A stretch of 64,000 nucleotides of DNA from Nocardioides thalensis. GTDB lineage: Bacteria; Actinomycetota; Actinomycetes; Propionibacteriales; Nocardioidaceae. Positions 50,588 to 58,361 of the stretch are shown here, piece by piece (the stretch's first letter is position 1; every line of letters begins with the position of its first letter). The stretch covers positions 992,001 to 1,056,000 of the forward strand of contig NZ_JACCFP010000001.1 of assembly GCF_013410655.1 (NCBI RefSeq), given 5' to 3'. The notes beneath the pieces were generated by a model. The model did not search any database, was not told the DNA's origin, and was given only the letters and a program-made list of their open reading frames with translations. Position numbers and translations under genes: made by a program.

Positions 50588-51469
50588 TCAGCGCACCCGG
50601 AAGCCGTCCTTGCCCGACGATGCCTTCACCCGGTCGGACCCGGCGTACTGGGCGACCAGGGTGTAGGCGCCCGCCTTCTTGACCCGCAGGAACGACGCGG
50701 TCGCCTTGCCGTTGCGCAGCGCCCTGGTCACCGTCTTGAGGGTCTTCGTGCCCTTCTTCAGGATGAACTTCACCTGGCCGGTCGTGGCGATGCCGTTGCT
50801 CGCCTTGACCGTCGCGGTGCCGGTCACCTTGTCGCGCTTGGCGCTGTACGACGCCGCGACCTTCGTGCTGGAGCCGGCCTTGACCACGCTGATCGTGCCC
50901 ATGGCCAGGTCCTGGCCGGCCGTCGGGGTGCACGGCACCGCGAACGGAGTGCCCTCGCCGGCGGCGTTGTACAGCGTCATCGCGACGTCCTGGTTGCCCG
51001 CGACCACCTCGATCACGTCGCCCGGGTCGCCGCCGGTGATCGGCGCCAGCGCGCCGGTCGCCGTGAGCACGGCGGGCTCGCCGGCGTCACCGCCGTCGGT
51101 GCGAGGGATCGTGAGCGGGACCGCCTGGGTGACCCCGTCGACGGAGACGGCGGACTGGATCGTGCCCGCGACCTCCTCGACGCTGAGGAACGTGCGCATC
51201 GCGTCGGCGATGCCGGCCGGGATGTTGAGCACCGCGGTGACATCGGGCGTCGTGGTCGAGCCGGTCGGCAGCTGCGACGGCGCCGAGTGCGAGATGTCGA
51301 CGCTGAACGTCTGCACCCCGAGGAGCGGCAAGGTGCAGTCGAAGCTCAGCGTCGCGGCCGAGGCCGACGGCGCCGTACCGACGATCGAGGCGGACGCGGC
51401 CGCGAGGCCGAGGACGGTGCCTGCGGCCACCGTGCGCAGGCGCGCGCGAGCAGAATGACGCAAGGTCAT
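50588..51469 (-). CDS. exported DUF6801-like protein with C-terminal Ig-like module
   Basis: 293 aa. The signal peptide ends around TAPSASA (residue about 38). Residues about 39-185 look like the actinobacterial DUF6801 domain: TLSFDCTLPLLGVQTFSVDI at the start, a second Cys in FAVPCTPTAG near 180, and alternating beta segments. Residues about 195-293 are a Lys-rich Ig-like module (KVAASYSAKRDKVTGTATVK to YAGSDRVKASSG), similar to the tail of the PstS-like protein at 32305. The ATG at 51469 follows GGGAGGG. It is secreted with no anchor; function is unknown. Confidence 0.75.
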   Translation of the reverse strand: MTLRHSARARLRTVAAGTVLGLAAASASIVGTAPSASAATLSFDCTLPLLGVQTFSVDISHSAPSQLPTGSTTTPDVTAVLNIPAGIADAMRTFLSVEEVAGTIQSAVSVDGVTQAVPLTIPRTDGGDAGEPAVLTATGALAPITGGDPGDVIEVVAGNQDVAMTLYNAAGEGTPFAVPCTPTAGQDLAMGTISVVKAGSSTKVAASYSAKRDKVTGTATVKASNGIATTGQVKFILKKGTKTLKTVTRALRNGKATASFLRVKKAGAYTLVAQYAGSDRVKASSGKDGFRVR

Positions 51470-51573
51470 AGGGGTTCCCTCCCGTGTTTGGTTGTTGGCG
51501 CGACGGCCGATCACCCTCCCGTGACGGCCGTCACTGCCGGATCCTTGCACACGTGCGGCGCCGGCCCGGCAGG

Positions 51574-52056
51574 TCAGTGCTCGAGCGCGGGGTCCCAGCG
51601 ATTGGCGATCAGCTTGAAGCTCGGGGTGTCCTCCAGGGAGGTCATCGCCTCGTAGATGCGGTCGTACGCGGTCGAGGCGATCCGCCACGCCCCGTCCGGG
51701 TCCTTCCGGTAGGTGTCGCGGTAGTAGCCGCCGCCGCGGATCGTGACCTTGAAGTCCGGCACGATCACGGTGTCCTCGAAGGCCCAGGAACCGCTCGCGG
51801 TGTCGCCGTCGACGTCGATCTCGGGGTGGTTGGCGACGTGGATGGTGATGATCCCCGGCCCCAGGTTGGAGGTCATGAACTCCACGACGTCCGCGCGGTT
51901 GTCGTAGTGGAGCGGCTCGGCCATGGCCTGGGTGCCGTACCGCGCGCTCACGTCATCGGTGAGGCAGTCGCCGAACTCCTCCCACAGCTTCAGGTCGAGG
52001 GTCCGGAAGTAGCGGTACTTCAGACGTTTGATCTCTTCGATCGCGACGAGGTCCAT
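51574..52056 (-). CDS. SnoaL-like / NTF2-fold protein (ketosteroid isomerase superfamily)
   Basis: 160 aa, one SnoaL_4-type cone-shaped fold. Typical features are AIEEIKRLKYRYFRTLDLKLWEEF at residues 5-28, TTIHVANHPEIDV-like and GSWAFED strands, GGGYYRDTYRK near 110 and GAWRIASTAYDRIYE near 120. Members are dehydratases, isomerases or non-catalytic. The start lies 3 bases from a 30-base palindrome shared with the divergent epoxide hydrolase gene and 6 bases from a TAGGCT -10 box. A KstR-type operator suggests a role in steroid or related lipid catabolism (inference). Confidence 0.82.
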   Translation of the reverse strand: MDLVAIEEIKRLKYRYFRTLDLKLWEEFGDCLTDDVSARYGTQAMAEPLHYDNRADVVEFMTSNLGPGIITIHVANHPEIDVDGDTASGSWAFEDTVIVPDFKVTIRGGGYYRDTYRKDPDGAWRIASTAYDRIYEAMTSLEDTPSFKLIANRWDPALEH

Positions 52057-52058
52057 GG

Positions 52059-52088
52059 CGACAGCCTAGAACGTGTTCTAGGCTGTCG
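52059..52088. promoter_or_regulatory. KstR-type palindromic operator overlapping two divergent -10 boxes
   Basis: Arms 52059-52072 and 52075-52088 are perfect complements around a 2-base spacer. The centre TAGAACGTGTTCTA (52067-52080) fits the mycobacterial KstR consensus TnnAACnnGTTnnA at every fixed position. TAGGCT occurs on both strands at the palindrome flanks (plus strand 52079-52084), 6 and 8 bases before the two start codons, so the operator would block both leaderless promoters. Confidence 0.75.
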
Positions 52089-52092
52089 GGCG

Positions 52093-53280
52093 ATGTCGAT
52101 GCAGTCCAAGCCCTGGGTCCGCGACTTCACCATCCGGGTCGACGACGAGGTGCTCGACGACCTGCGTCGGCGGCTGCGCGAGGCCCGCTGGCCGCGGCGG
52201 GAGACGGTCGAGGACTGGAGCCAGGGCATCCCGCTCGCGGTCGTGCAGGACATGTGCGACTACTGGGCGAGCGGCTACGACTGGCGCGAGCGCGAGGAAC
52301 GGCTGAACTCCCTCCCGCAGCGCCTTGTCCGCATCGACGACCTCGACATCCACTGCGTCCACGTGCGCTCCCGGCATCCCGACGCGACGCCGATCGTCCT
52401 CACCCACGGCTGGCCGGGCTCGTTCGTGGAGTACGTCGGGCTCGTCGACGAGCTGGTCGACCCCGCGAGCGGCAGCGCCGAGGACGCCTTCCACGTCGTC
52501 ATCCCGTCCCTGCCCGGCTACGGGTTCAGCAGCCAGCCGCAGGCGCCCGGGTGGGGGATCGAGCGGATCGCTCGTGCGTGGGCCGAGCTGATGACCGCGC
52601 TGGGCTACGAGCGGTTCGGTGCGGTGGGCAGTGACTGGGGCACGAGCGTCTCGGCCTCGCTCGGCGAGCAGTTCCCCGACCGGGTGCTGGGGCTGTGCCT
52701 CGTCCCGCCGTTGGCCGCTCCCGACCCGGCCACCTTCGACGACCTCACCGCCCAGGAGCGCGCGGCGCTGGCGGACCTGGAGACCGCCAACGCCACCGGC
52801 TCGGCGTACTCGGCGATGCACGCCACGCGGCCGCAGACCGCGGCCTACGGCCTCACCGACTCGCCCGCGGGCCTGTGCGCCTGGATCCTCGAGAAGTTCT
52901 GGTCGTGGACCGACCACGACGGCGACCTCTACGACGTCATCGACCGCGACACGATCCTCGACGACCTCACGATCTACTGGGTGACCGGCACCGCGGCGTC
53001 GTCGGGCCGGCTGTACTGGGAGAGCTTCGAGGAGATCCACCGCATCTTCACCGAGGACGTGCCCTCCGTGATCGACGTGCCCGTCGCGGGAGCGATCTTC
53101 CCCCGCGAGGTGCCGCGGGCGTCCCGGCGGTGGGCGGAGCGGCGGTTCCCGAACATCGTCCAATGGCGCGAGCATGACCGGGGTGGGCACTTCGCGGCGC
53201 TCGAGCGACCACAAGCCCTCGTCGCAGATGTCCGCGACTTCTTCGCCACGCTCCACCGCCGATATCGCGCGGATCCCTAG
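52093..53280 (+). CDS. epoxide hydrolase (alpha/beta hydrolase with EHN domain)
   Basis: 395 aa. The N-terminal epoxide hydrolase domain (about residues 8-110, FTIRVDDEVLDDLRRRLREARWP) is followed by the alpha/beta hydrolase fold. The oxyanion motif is LTHGWPGSFVEY near 102. The nucleophile Asp is in AVGSDWGTSVS near 178. The C-terminal catalytic His lies in DRGGHFAALERP near 365. Tyr residues of the cap (GRLYWESF) could polarise the epoxide. It opens epoxides to diols; physiological substrate is unknown, with steroid or lipid derived epoxides suggested by the operator. ATG 52093 is 8 bases from the -10; ATG 52099 is an alternative. Its stop shares CTAG with the convergent IclR gene. Confidence 0.88.
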   Translation: MSMQSKPWVRDFTIRVDDEVLDDLRRRLREARWPRRETVEDWSQGIPLAVVQDMCDYWASGYDWREREERLNSLPQRLVRIDDLDIHCVHVRSRHPDATPIVLTHGWPGSFVEYVGLVDELVDPASGSAEDAFHVVIPSLPGYGFSSQPQAPGWGIERIARAWAELMTALGYERFGAVGSDWGTSVSASLGEQFPDRVLGLCLVPPLAAPDPATFDDLTAQERAALADLETANATGSAYSAMHATRPQTAAYGLTDSPAGLCAWILEKFWSWTDHDGDLYDVIDRDTILDDLTIYWVTGTAASSGRLYWESFEEIHRIFTEDVPSVIDVPVAGAIFPREVPRASRRWAERRFPNIVQWREHDRGGHFAALERPQALVADVRDFFATLHRRYRADP

Positions 53281-54146
53281 AGGGAGGTCCGGCCCAGGTC
53301 GGCCGAGAGTGCTTGCGAGCACCTGGCCACGTAGTTGCCCAGCTCGTCCAACCGGCCACCGAGGCGTGATTTCGGCGCGCTGATGTTGAGGGCGGCCACG
53401 ATCTGGCCGGACGCGTCGCGGACGGGCGCCGAGGCGGCGACCACTCCGTCCTCGAGCTCGGCGTCGGACACGGCGTACCCCCGCTGCCGGATGCGGTCCA
53501 GCTCGGAATGGAGGGTTTCGATGTCGTGCACGAGGAGACGGTCCGGCTCCGGCTCCGCTAGCAGGCGGAAGGTGCCCGGCATCGGTGACTCGTGCGGGTG
53601 CAGGAGAGCGGCATCGTGGCCGTGCGCGCGGTACCAGGCGTCGACGGACGCGCGGTCCCAGTCGCTCAGCAACGCCCGGCCGGACGGTGTGCGCCAGGCC
53701 GCGGTGGTCGTCCCCGCCCAGCTCGCTGTTCCGACGACCTGGGGGCTCAGCTCGCTGGCGAGAGTCAGCACGTTTCCTCCGCGTAGCACGCAGAGATGGG
53801 TCGTCTCGCGGGTCGCCGCAGCCATCTGCCGGAGCACTGGGCGCGCGCGCTGCGTGAGCGCGGACTCCTGGGTCTGCGCGGCGAGAGCAAAGAGCCGCGG
53901 CCCCACCGAGTAGGTCAGGCGTTCGGGGTCGCGCCGCAGTAGGCCGGAGTCAGCGAGGGTCGCGAGCGCCCGGGAGACGGTGGCCTTGTCGCGGCCGAGC
54001 AGCTCGGCCACGCGGAGCACTCCGAGCCCGCCCTCCCGCAGCGCCTCGGGTCCGGCCAGCACCTCGATCATCGCGATGTCCCGCGCGAGCCCCGTCGCGT
54101 TGCGCCGGTTCGACGACGGGGCGGAGGGGGTCGGGTCGTCGCTCAT
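53277..54146 (-). CDS. IclR-family transcriptional regulator of the Fae/OpuC-type island
   Basis: 289 aa from the ATG at 54146, which leaves a short low-complexity leader before the winged HTH (about residues 20-80, GVLRVAELLGRDKATVSRALATL). The effector domain covers about 95-280, with ETTHLCVLRGGNVLTLASEL, PSGRALLSDW and GYAVSDAELEDGVVAASAPV. An in-frame upstream start at 54230 exists but would cover the intergenic region. It is divergent from the transporter-led operon beginning at 54258 and most likely controls it. Tandem ATTGCCA(T/A) repeats at 54166-54181 lie just upstream. Confidence 0.85.
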   Translation of the reverse strand: MSDDPTPSAPSSNRRNATGLARDIAMIEVLAGPEALREGGLGVLRVAELLGRDKATVSRALATLADSGLLRRDPERLTYSVGPRLFALAAQTQESALTQRARPVLRQMAAATRETTHLCVLRGGNVLTLASELSPQVVGTASWAGTTTAAWRTPSGRALLSDWDRASVDAWYRAHGHDAALLHPHESPMPGTFRLLAEPEPDRLLVHDIETLHSELDRIRQRGYAVSDAELEDGVVAASAPVRDASGQIVAALNISAPKSRLGGRLDELGNYVARCSQALSADLGRTSL

Positions 54147-54165
54147 CCCAGCAGCGTAGGAGGCG

Positions 54166-54181
54166 ATTGCCATATTGCCAA
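54166..54181. promoter_or_regulatory. tandem repeat ATTGCCAT/ATTGCCAA in the divergent intergenic region
   Basis: Two adjacent 8-base repeats (54166-54173 and 54174-54181), 20 bases before the IclR start and about 77 bases before the permease start. They could be regulator contacts; the arrangement is direct rather than the usual IclR palindrome, so this is tentative. Confidence 0.3.
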
Positions 54182-54257
54182 CCCATGTTGTGCCAGCCGA
54201 AAGTGGTCTGCGATCGTCTCTGTCGTCCAACTGTGACGGCCATCACTGGGAGGTGAC

Positions 54258-54962
54258 ATGAACGGATCGGTCACGACCGCGTCGGCCGCCGACACCGGCG
54301 GGTTGCGCGGGCTCGACGGGCTAGGCGAGTTCCTCGACCGGCGGTCCGACGACATCCAGCAGATGCTGGTCGACCACCTCACGGTCGTCGCCTTGTCGGT
54401 CAGCATCGCGACCGTCGTCAGCGTGGCACTCGCGCTCCTCGTCTGGAATCGGCCGATCGGTCGCAACCTCGCCGTGTCGACCACGGCGATCATCCTCACG
54501 ATCCCGTCGCTCGCGCTGATGGCGATCCTCAGCCCGCTTTTCGGCCTCGGCTGGGGGCCCACCGTCACCGCCCTGGTCGCCTACTCGATGCTGCCGATCG
54601 TCCGCAACACCGTGACCGGCCTGCGCGAGGTGCCTGCTCACGTGCTCGAGTCGGCCCGCGGGATGGGCATGAGTCGCGCCGGCGTCCTGCTCCGCGTCCA
54701 GCTTCCGATGGCATGGCCGATCATCCTCACCGGCATTCGCGTCGCGGCCCAGCTGGCGATCGGCATCGCGGCGATCGGCGCCTACGTCGCCGGACCCGGA
54801 CTCGGACAGTACATCTTCAAGGGCCTGTCCTCGCTGGGCTCGCTCAATGCCTTGAACTACGCGCTCACGGGCACCGTCGGCGTCATCGTCCTGGCCCTCG
54901 TGGTCGACGCCGCCTTCGTCCTCATCGCCCGATTCACCACACCGAGGGGCCTCCGTGTCTGA
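54258..54962 (+). CDS. OpuC-type ABC transporter permease (first)
   Basis: 234 aa. About five to six membrane helices form a BPD_transp_1 domain with TIPSLALMAILSPLFGLGWGPT. The coupling loop is ESARGMGMSRAGVLLRVQLPMAWPIILTGIRVA, as in OpuCB/OsmW-type quaternary amine or osmolyte permeases. A 40-residue cytoplasmic N-terminus precedes helix 1. GGGAGGTGAC gives a strong ribosome-binding site. It overlaps the ATPase gene by 8 bases. The second permease is encoded after the ATPase, the usual OpuC arrangement. Confidence 0.9.
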   Translation: MNGSVTTASAADTGGLRGLDGLGEFLDRRSDDIQQMLVDHLTVVALSVSIATVVSVALALLVWNRPIGRNLAVSTTAIILTIPSLALMAILSPLFGLGWGPTVTALVAYSMLPIVRNTVTGLREVPAHVLESARGMGMSRAGVLLRVQLPMAWPIILTGIRVAAQLAIGIAAIGAYVAGPGLGQYIFKGLSSLGSLNALNYALTGTVGVIVLALVVDAAFVLIARFTTPRGLRV

Positions 54963-55983
54963 CCACAGCAACATGTTCTCGTCATCCGCCTCGAGCTCGG
55001 GCGGCGTCAGCATCGAGCTCGATGCCGTGTCGAAGGTCTACCCCGGCCAGCCCGCGGCAGCCGTGGAGGACTTCTCCATGTCCATCGAGCCCGGCGAGCT
55101 CGTCGTCCTGGTCGGGCCCAGCGGGTGCGGCAAGACCACCACGATGAAGATGGTCAACCGGATCATCGAGCCCTCCTCCGGCTCCATCCGCATCGATGGC
55201 CGCAACGTCCTGCAGCTGCCGCCCGACGACCTGCGCCGCCACGTTGGTTATGTCATCCAGCAGATCGGTCTGTTCCCGCACATGACGATCGCCGACAACA
55301 TCGCCACGGTGCCGCGACTGCTCAAGTGGCCGAAGAAGCGCATCGCCGAGCGGGTCACGGAGCTGCTGGAGACTGTCCAGCTGGACCCCGCGGTCTTCGC
55401 CGGTCGCTACCCGCGCCAGCTCTCAGGTGGCCAGCAGCAGCGCGCCGGTGTCGCCCGGGCGCTTGCCGCGGACCCGCCGGTGATGCTGATGGACGAGCCG
55501 TTCGGCGCGACCGACCCGATCACTCGCGAGAAGCTGCAGGCCGAGTTCCTGCGGCTGCAGGCGGACATCGGCAAGACGATCATCTTCGTCACGCACGACT
55601 TCGACGAGGCCGTTCGGCTCGGCGACCGGATCGCGGTCCTGAGCGAGCGCAGCCGCATCGAACAGTTCGACACCCCCGGCGCGATTCTCGCGGCGCCGGC
55701 CAACGAGTATGTCGCCTCGTTCATCGGTGGCGGCGCAACGCTCAAGCGGCTCGGCCTGCTGCCGGTCACCGCGGCCAGCCTCACCAGCGCCGACCCGGCG
55801 CGCGGGCTTCCCCGCGTCGCCGCCGACGACACTCTCCGCGACGCGCTCGACCAGCTGGTGCGCACAGGCGCCGCCGGTCTCGATGTGGTCGAGAGCGACG
55901 GCCGGGTCCTCGGCACGCTCGGTCACGCCGACATCTCGGCGGCGCTGACGGCCACGGGGCGCTCCGAGGTGCCGGTCCCGTGA
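54955..55983 (+). CDS. OpuC-type ABC transporter ATP-binding protein
   Basis: 342 aa. Walker A VGPSGCGKTTTMKMVNRII near residue 52, Q-loop GYVIQQIGLFPHMTI, signature [17 protein letters not shown], Walker B VMLMDEPFGATDP and H-loop VTHDFDEAVRLGD are complete. The C-terminal third (about 270-340) is a shortened CBS-like tail (GAAGLDVVESDGRVLGTLGHADI). The GTG start overlaps the preceding permease gene and the stop overlaps the next (GTGA). It is distinct from the betaine ATPase at 11051: this one lacks the N-terminal extension and has a TDP rather than LDP D-loop. Confidence 0.92.
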   Translation: MSDHSNMFSSSASSSGGVSIELDAVSKVYPGQPAAAVEDFSMSIEPGELVVLVGPSGCGKTTTMKMVNRIIEPSSGSIRIDGRNVLQLPPDDLRRHVGYVIQQIGLFPHMTIADNIATVPRLLKWPKKRIAERVTELLETVQLDPAVFAGRYPRQLSGGQQQRAGVARALAADPPVMLMDEPFGATDPITREKLQAEFLRLQADIGKTIIFVTHDFDEAVRLGDRIAVLSERSRIEQFDTPGAILAAPANEYVASFIGGGATLKRLGLLPVTAASLTSADPARGLPRVAADDTLRDALDQLVRTGAAGLDVVESDGRVLGTLGHADISAALTATGRSEVPVP

Positions 55984-56786
55984 CGGCCATCGGCACGCCG
56001 GCCCCGGTCGATACCGCCGCCGACGCCACCAGCCAGCAGGTGGTGCTCGCCGCGCCGCGCAGCGGTACCTCGCGCTGGCACCTGGTGATCCCGCCGATCC
56101 TCGTGCTGGTCGCGCTCGTCGTGCTCTGGGCTTGGGTGCAGTCGAACGAGCTGGACTCCATCGAGCAGCGCACCCTCAACCGCGACTACCTCGTGGCGCG
56201 GGTGCGCGAGCACCTCGAGCTGTCCTTCGCCGCCGCCGCGCTCGTCGCGCTCCTGGCCATCCCGGCCGGGATCCTCATCCATCAGGCGCGCTCGCGGGTG
56301 CTGCGGGCCGTCGTGCTCGGGCTCGCCAACATCGGGCAGGCGACGCCGGCCGTCGGCGTCGTCATCCTGCTGGCCATCATCTGGAAGACCGGCTTCACCA
56401 CCGCCATCGTCGCGCTGGTCGCCTACTCCTTCCTCCCGGTGCTGCGCAACACGCTGACCGGCCTCGGCGAGGTCGACGCGCCGACCCGTGAGGCGGCGCG
56501 CGGGATGGGCATGACGCGATGGCAGGTGCTACGCAGCATCGAGCTGCCCCTCGCGTCGCCGGTGATTCTCGCTGGCCTGCGCACCTCACTGGTCTTCGCC
56601 GTCGGCGTCGCGACGATCGCGACGTTCATCAACGCCGGCGGTCTCGGGGACATGATCGTGAACGGCCTGAAGCTCCAGCGCTACCCCGTGCTCATCGTGG
56701 GGTCCGTGCTGGTGGCCGCCATCGCGATCCTCATCGACTGGCTCGCCGGGATCGTCGAGGAGCTCGCCCGACCTCGCGGCCTCTGA
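55980..56786 (+). CDS. OpuC-type ABC transporter permease (second)
   Basis: 268 aa. One N-terminal helix (about residues 33-55) is followed by an extracytoplasmic loop and a BPD_transp_1 domain with ANIGQATPAVGVVILLAII. Its coupling loop is EAARGMGMTRWQVLRSIELPLASPVILAGLRTS. The ARGMGM pattern is shared with the first permease, so the two probably form the heterodimeric channel. The GTG start overlaps the ATPase stop. The binding-protein gene follows after 96 bases. Confidence 0.9.
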   Translation: MTAIGTPAPVDTAADATSQQVVLAAPRSGTSRWHLVIPPILVLVALVVLWAWVQSNELDSIEQRTLNRDYLVARVREHLELSFAAAALVALLAIPAGILIHQARSRVLRAVVLGLANIGQATPAVGVVILLAIIWKTGFTTAIVALVAYSFLPVLRNTLTGLGEVDAPTREAARGMGMTRWQVLRSIELPLASPVILAGLRTSLVFAVGVATIATFINAGGLGDMIVNGLKLQRYPVLIVGSVLVAAIAILIDWLAGIVEELARPRGL

Positions 56787-56882
56787 CCCGCCTCGGCACG
56801 ACCGGCCACCTCCGTTCCTCGGTGGCCAGGCCGAGCCTGCCCACACCGACCTCCGCTCCACCCACCACCCGAAGGAATCGCC

Positions 56883-57818
56883 ATGAAGAAACCGCTCGTC
56901 CCCGCCCTCGTCACCCTCAGCGTCCTGGCCCTCACCTCCGCGTGCGGCGGCTCCGCCGGCGGCTCCGGCAGCGAGGGAGACGAGCTCGAAGGCCTGACCG
57001 GCACCATCGGCTCCAAGGACTTCTCCGAGCAGTACATCCTCGCCCACATCACCGGCGAGCTGCTGAACGCCCACGGCGCCGACGTCGAGGTCAACACCCA
57101 GCTCGTCGGCTCCGCCAATGTCCGCCAGGCGCTCGAGAACGGCGACTTCATCGGCTACTGGGAGTACACCGGCACCTCCTGGATCACCTACAACAAGCAG
57201 ACCAAGCCGATCACCGATCCCGAGAAGCAGTTCCAGGCGGTCAAGGAGGCCGACGCGGAGAACGGGATCGCCTGGCTCGACCCGGCGCCGTTCAACAACA
57301 CCTACGCGTTTGCCGTACGGACCGACAAGGCGGAGGAGCTGGGCGTCAGCACTTTGAGCGACGTCGCCGGCCTGCCCGAGTCCGAGCAGACCTTCTGCAT
57401 CGAGAGCGAGTTCAGCACCCGCGACGACGGGTGGCCGGGCCTGACCGAGGCGTACGGGTTCGACGTCACCGACGACAGCGTCACCATGCTGGACACCGGC
57501 GTCATCTACACCGCTACCCAGGAGGGCACCGACTGCAACTTCGGCGAGGTGTTCTCGACCGACGGCCGGATCCCCGCCCTCGACCTGACCGTCATGGAGG
57601 ACGACCAGAGCTTCTTCCCCGTCTACCAGGGCGGTCTGACGCTGGACGCCGACGTGCTCGAGGAGCACCCCGAGATCGCCGACGTCATCGCCGAGGTGTC
57701 GCCGCTGCTGACCACCGAGAAGATGCAGGAGCTCAACGCGAAGGCCGACGTCGACGGCGAGGACCCCGAGGACATCGCGATCGACTTCCTCATCGAGGAG
57801 GGGCTCATCGATGGCTGA
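56883..57818 (+). CDS. OpuAC/OpuCC-type substrate-binding lipoprotein
   Basis: 311 aa. Signal peptide with lipobox LTSAC, Cys21. The mature part is a quaternary amine-type binding fold: GTIGSKDFSEQYILAHITGELL at the start, IGYWEYTGTSWITYNKQ near 92 (aromatic residues that could cage a cation), and EVSPLLTTEKMQELNAKADVDGEDPEDIA near the end, typical of OpuCC/OsmX. AAGGAA precedes the ATG. It overlaps the Fae-like gene by 8 bases. The true ligand is unknown; a methylated or hydroxylated osmolyte is likely. Confidence 0.9.
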   Translation: MKKPLVPALVTLSVLALTSACGGSAGGSGSEGDELEGLTGTIGSKDFSEQYILAHITGELLNAHGADVEVNTQLVGSANVRQALENGDFIGYWEYTGTSWITYNKQTKPITDPEKQFQAVKEADAENGIAWLDPAPFNNTYAFAVRTDKAEELGVSTLSDVAGLPESEQTFCIESEFSTRDDGWPGLTEAYGFDVTDDSVTMLDTGVIYTATQEGTDCNFGEVFSTDGRIPALDLTVMEDDQSFFPVYQGGLTLDADVLEEHPEIADVIAEVSPLLTTEKMQELNAKADVDGEDPEDIAIDFLIEEGLIDG

Positions 57819-58341
57819 CCCGGCCTTCCAGGTGGGGGAGTCGTTCGTCGGCTCAGGCCCCAACGCCGCGCACCTGAACACGGTGCTCGGTGCCCGGAGC
57901 GGCCCGGCAGGTGCCGCCTGGGCCACGGCCCTCGCGACCCCCAGCGCCGGACACGTCCCCTTCGTGACCGTGGTGAAGCCGGGCGTGCCCGCCAAGCCGG
58001 CCACGCTCTTCGTCAGCAAGTCGGCGCCGCAGGGCGATGTACACGGCCGCCTGATCTGGGGTCCCGCCCAGGCGGGCGTCGCCGCCGGCGTTACCGACGC
58101 GGTCGCCGACGGCCTCCTCGACGGCATCGACCTGGACGAGGTGGTGCTGATCGCTGCCGTCTGGGTCGACCCGGCCGCCCATGACGCCGACGAGGTCTTC
58201 CGCAACAACCGCGAAGCGACCCGGACGTCGCTCGCCAACGGCGCGCGCCTCCTGCCGACTGTCGAGGAGGTGCTCGCCGCCCGCGAAGACCTCCACAACC
58301 CGTTCTACACGCCCCCGACCGTCGCCACCGGCACGGCCTGA
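57811..58341 (+). CDS. formaldehyde-activating enzyme (Fae) family protein
   Basis: 176 aa, close to the usual Fae length (about 170). The family pattern runs end to end: VGESFVGSGPNAAHLNTVLG, RSGPAGAAWATAL, GHVPFVTVVKPGVPAKPATLFVSK and WGPAQAGVAAGVTDAVADG, then VWVDPAAHDADEVFRNNREAT. His21 matches the catalytic His17 of methylotroph Fae; the Asp two residues after it is replaced by Asn23. Fae condenses formaldehyde with tetrahydromethanopterin, but no H4MPT genes are in the window. The ATG overlaps the binding-protein gene by 8 bases, so they are translationally coupled. A role in capturing formaldehyde or another small aldehyde from the imported substrate is inference. Confidence 0.82.
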   Translation: MADPAFQVGESFVGSGPNAAHLNTVLGARSGPAGAAWATALATPSAGHVPFVTVVKPGVPAKPATLFVSKSAPQGDVHGRLIWGPAQAGVAAGVTDAVADGLLDGIDLDEVVLIAAVWVDPAAHDADEVFRNNREATRTSLANGARLLPTVEEVLAAREDLHNPFYTPPTVATGTA

Positions 58342-58361
58342 CCCCAGGAGCAGCACCCACC

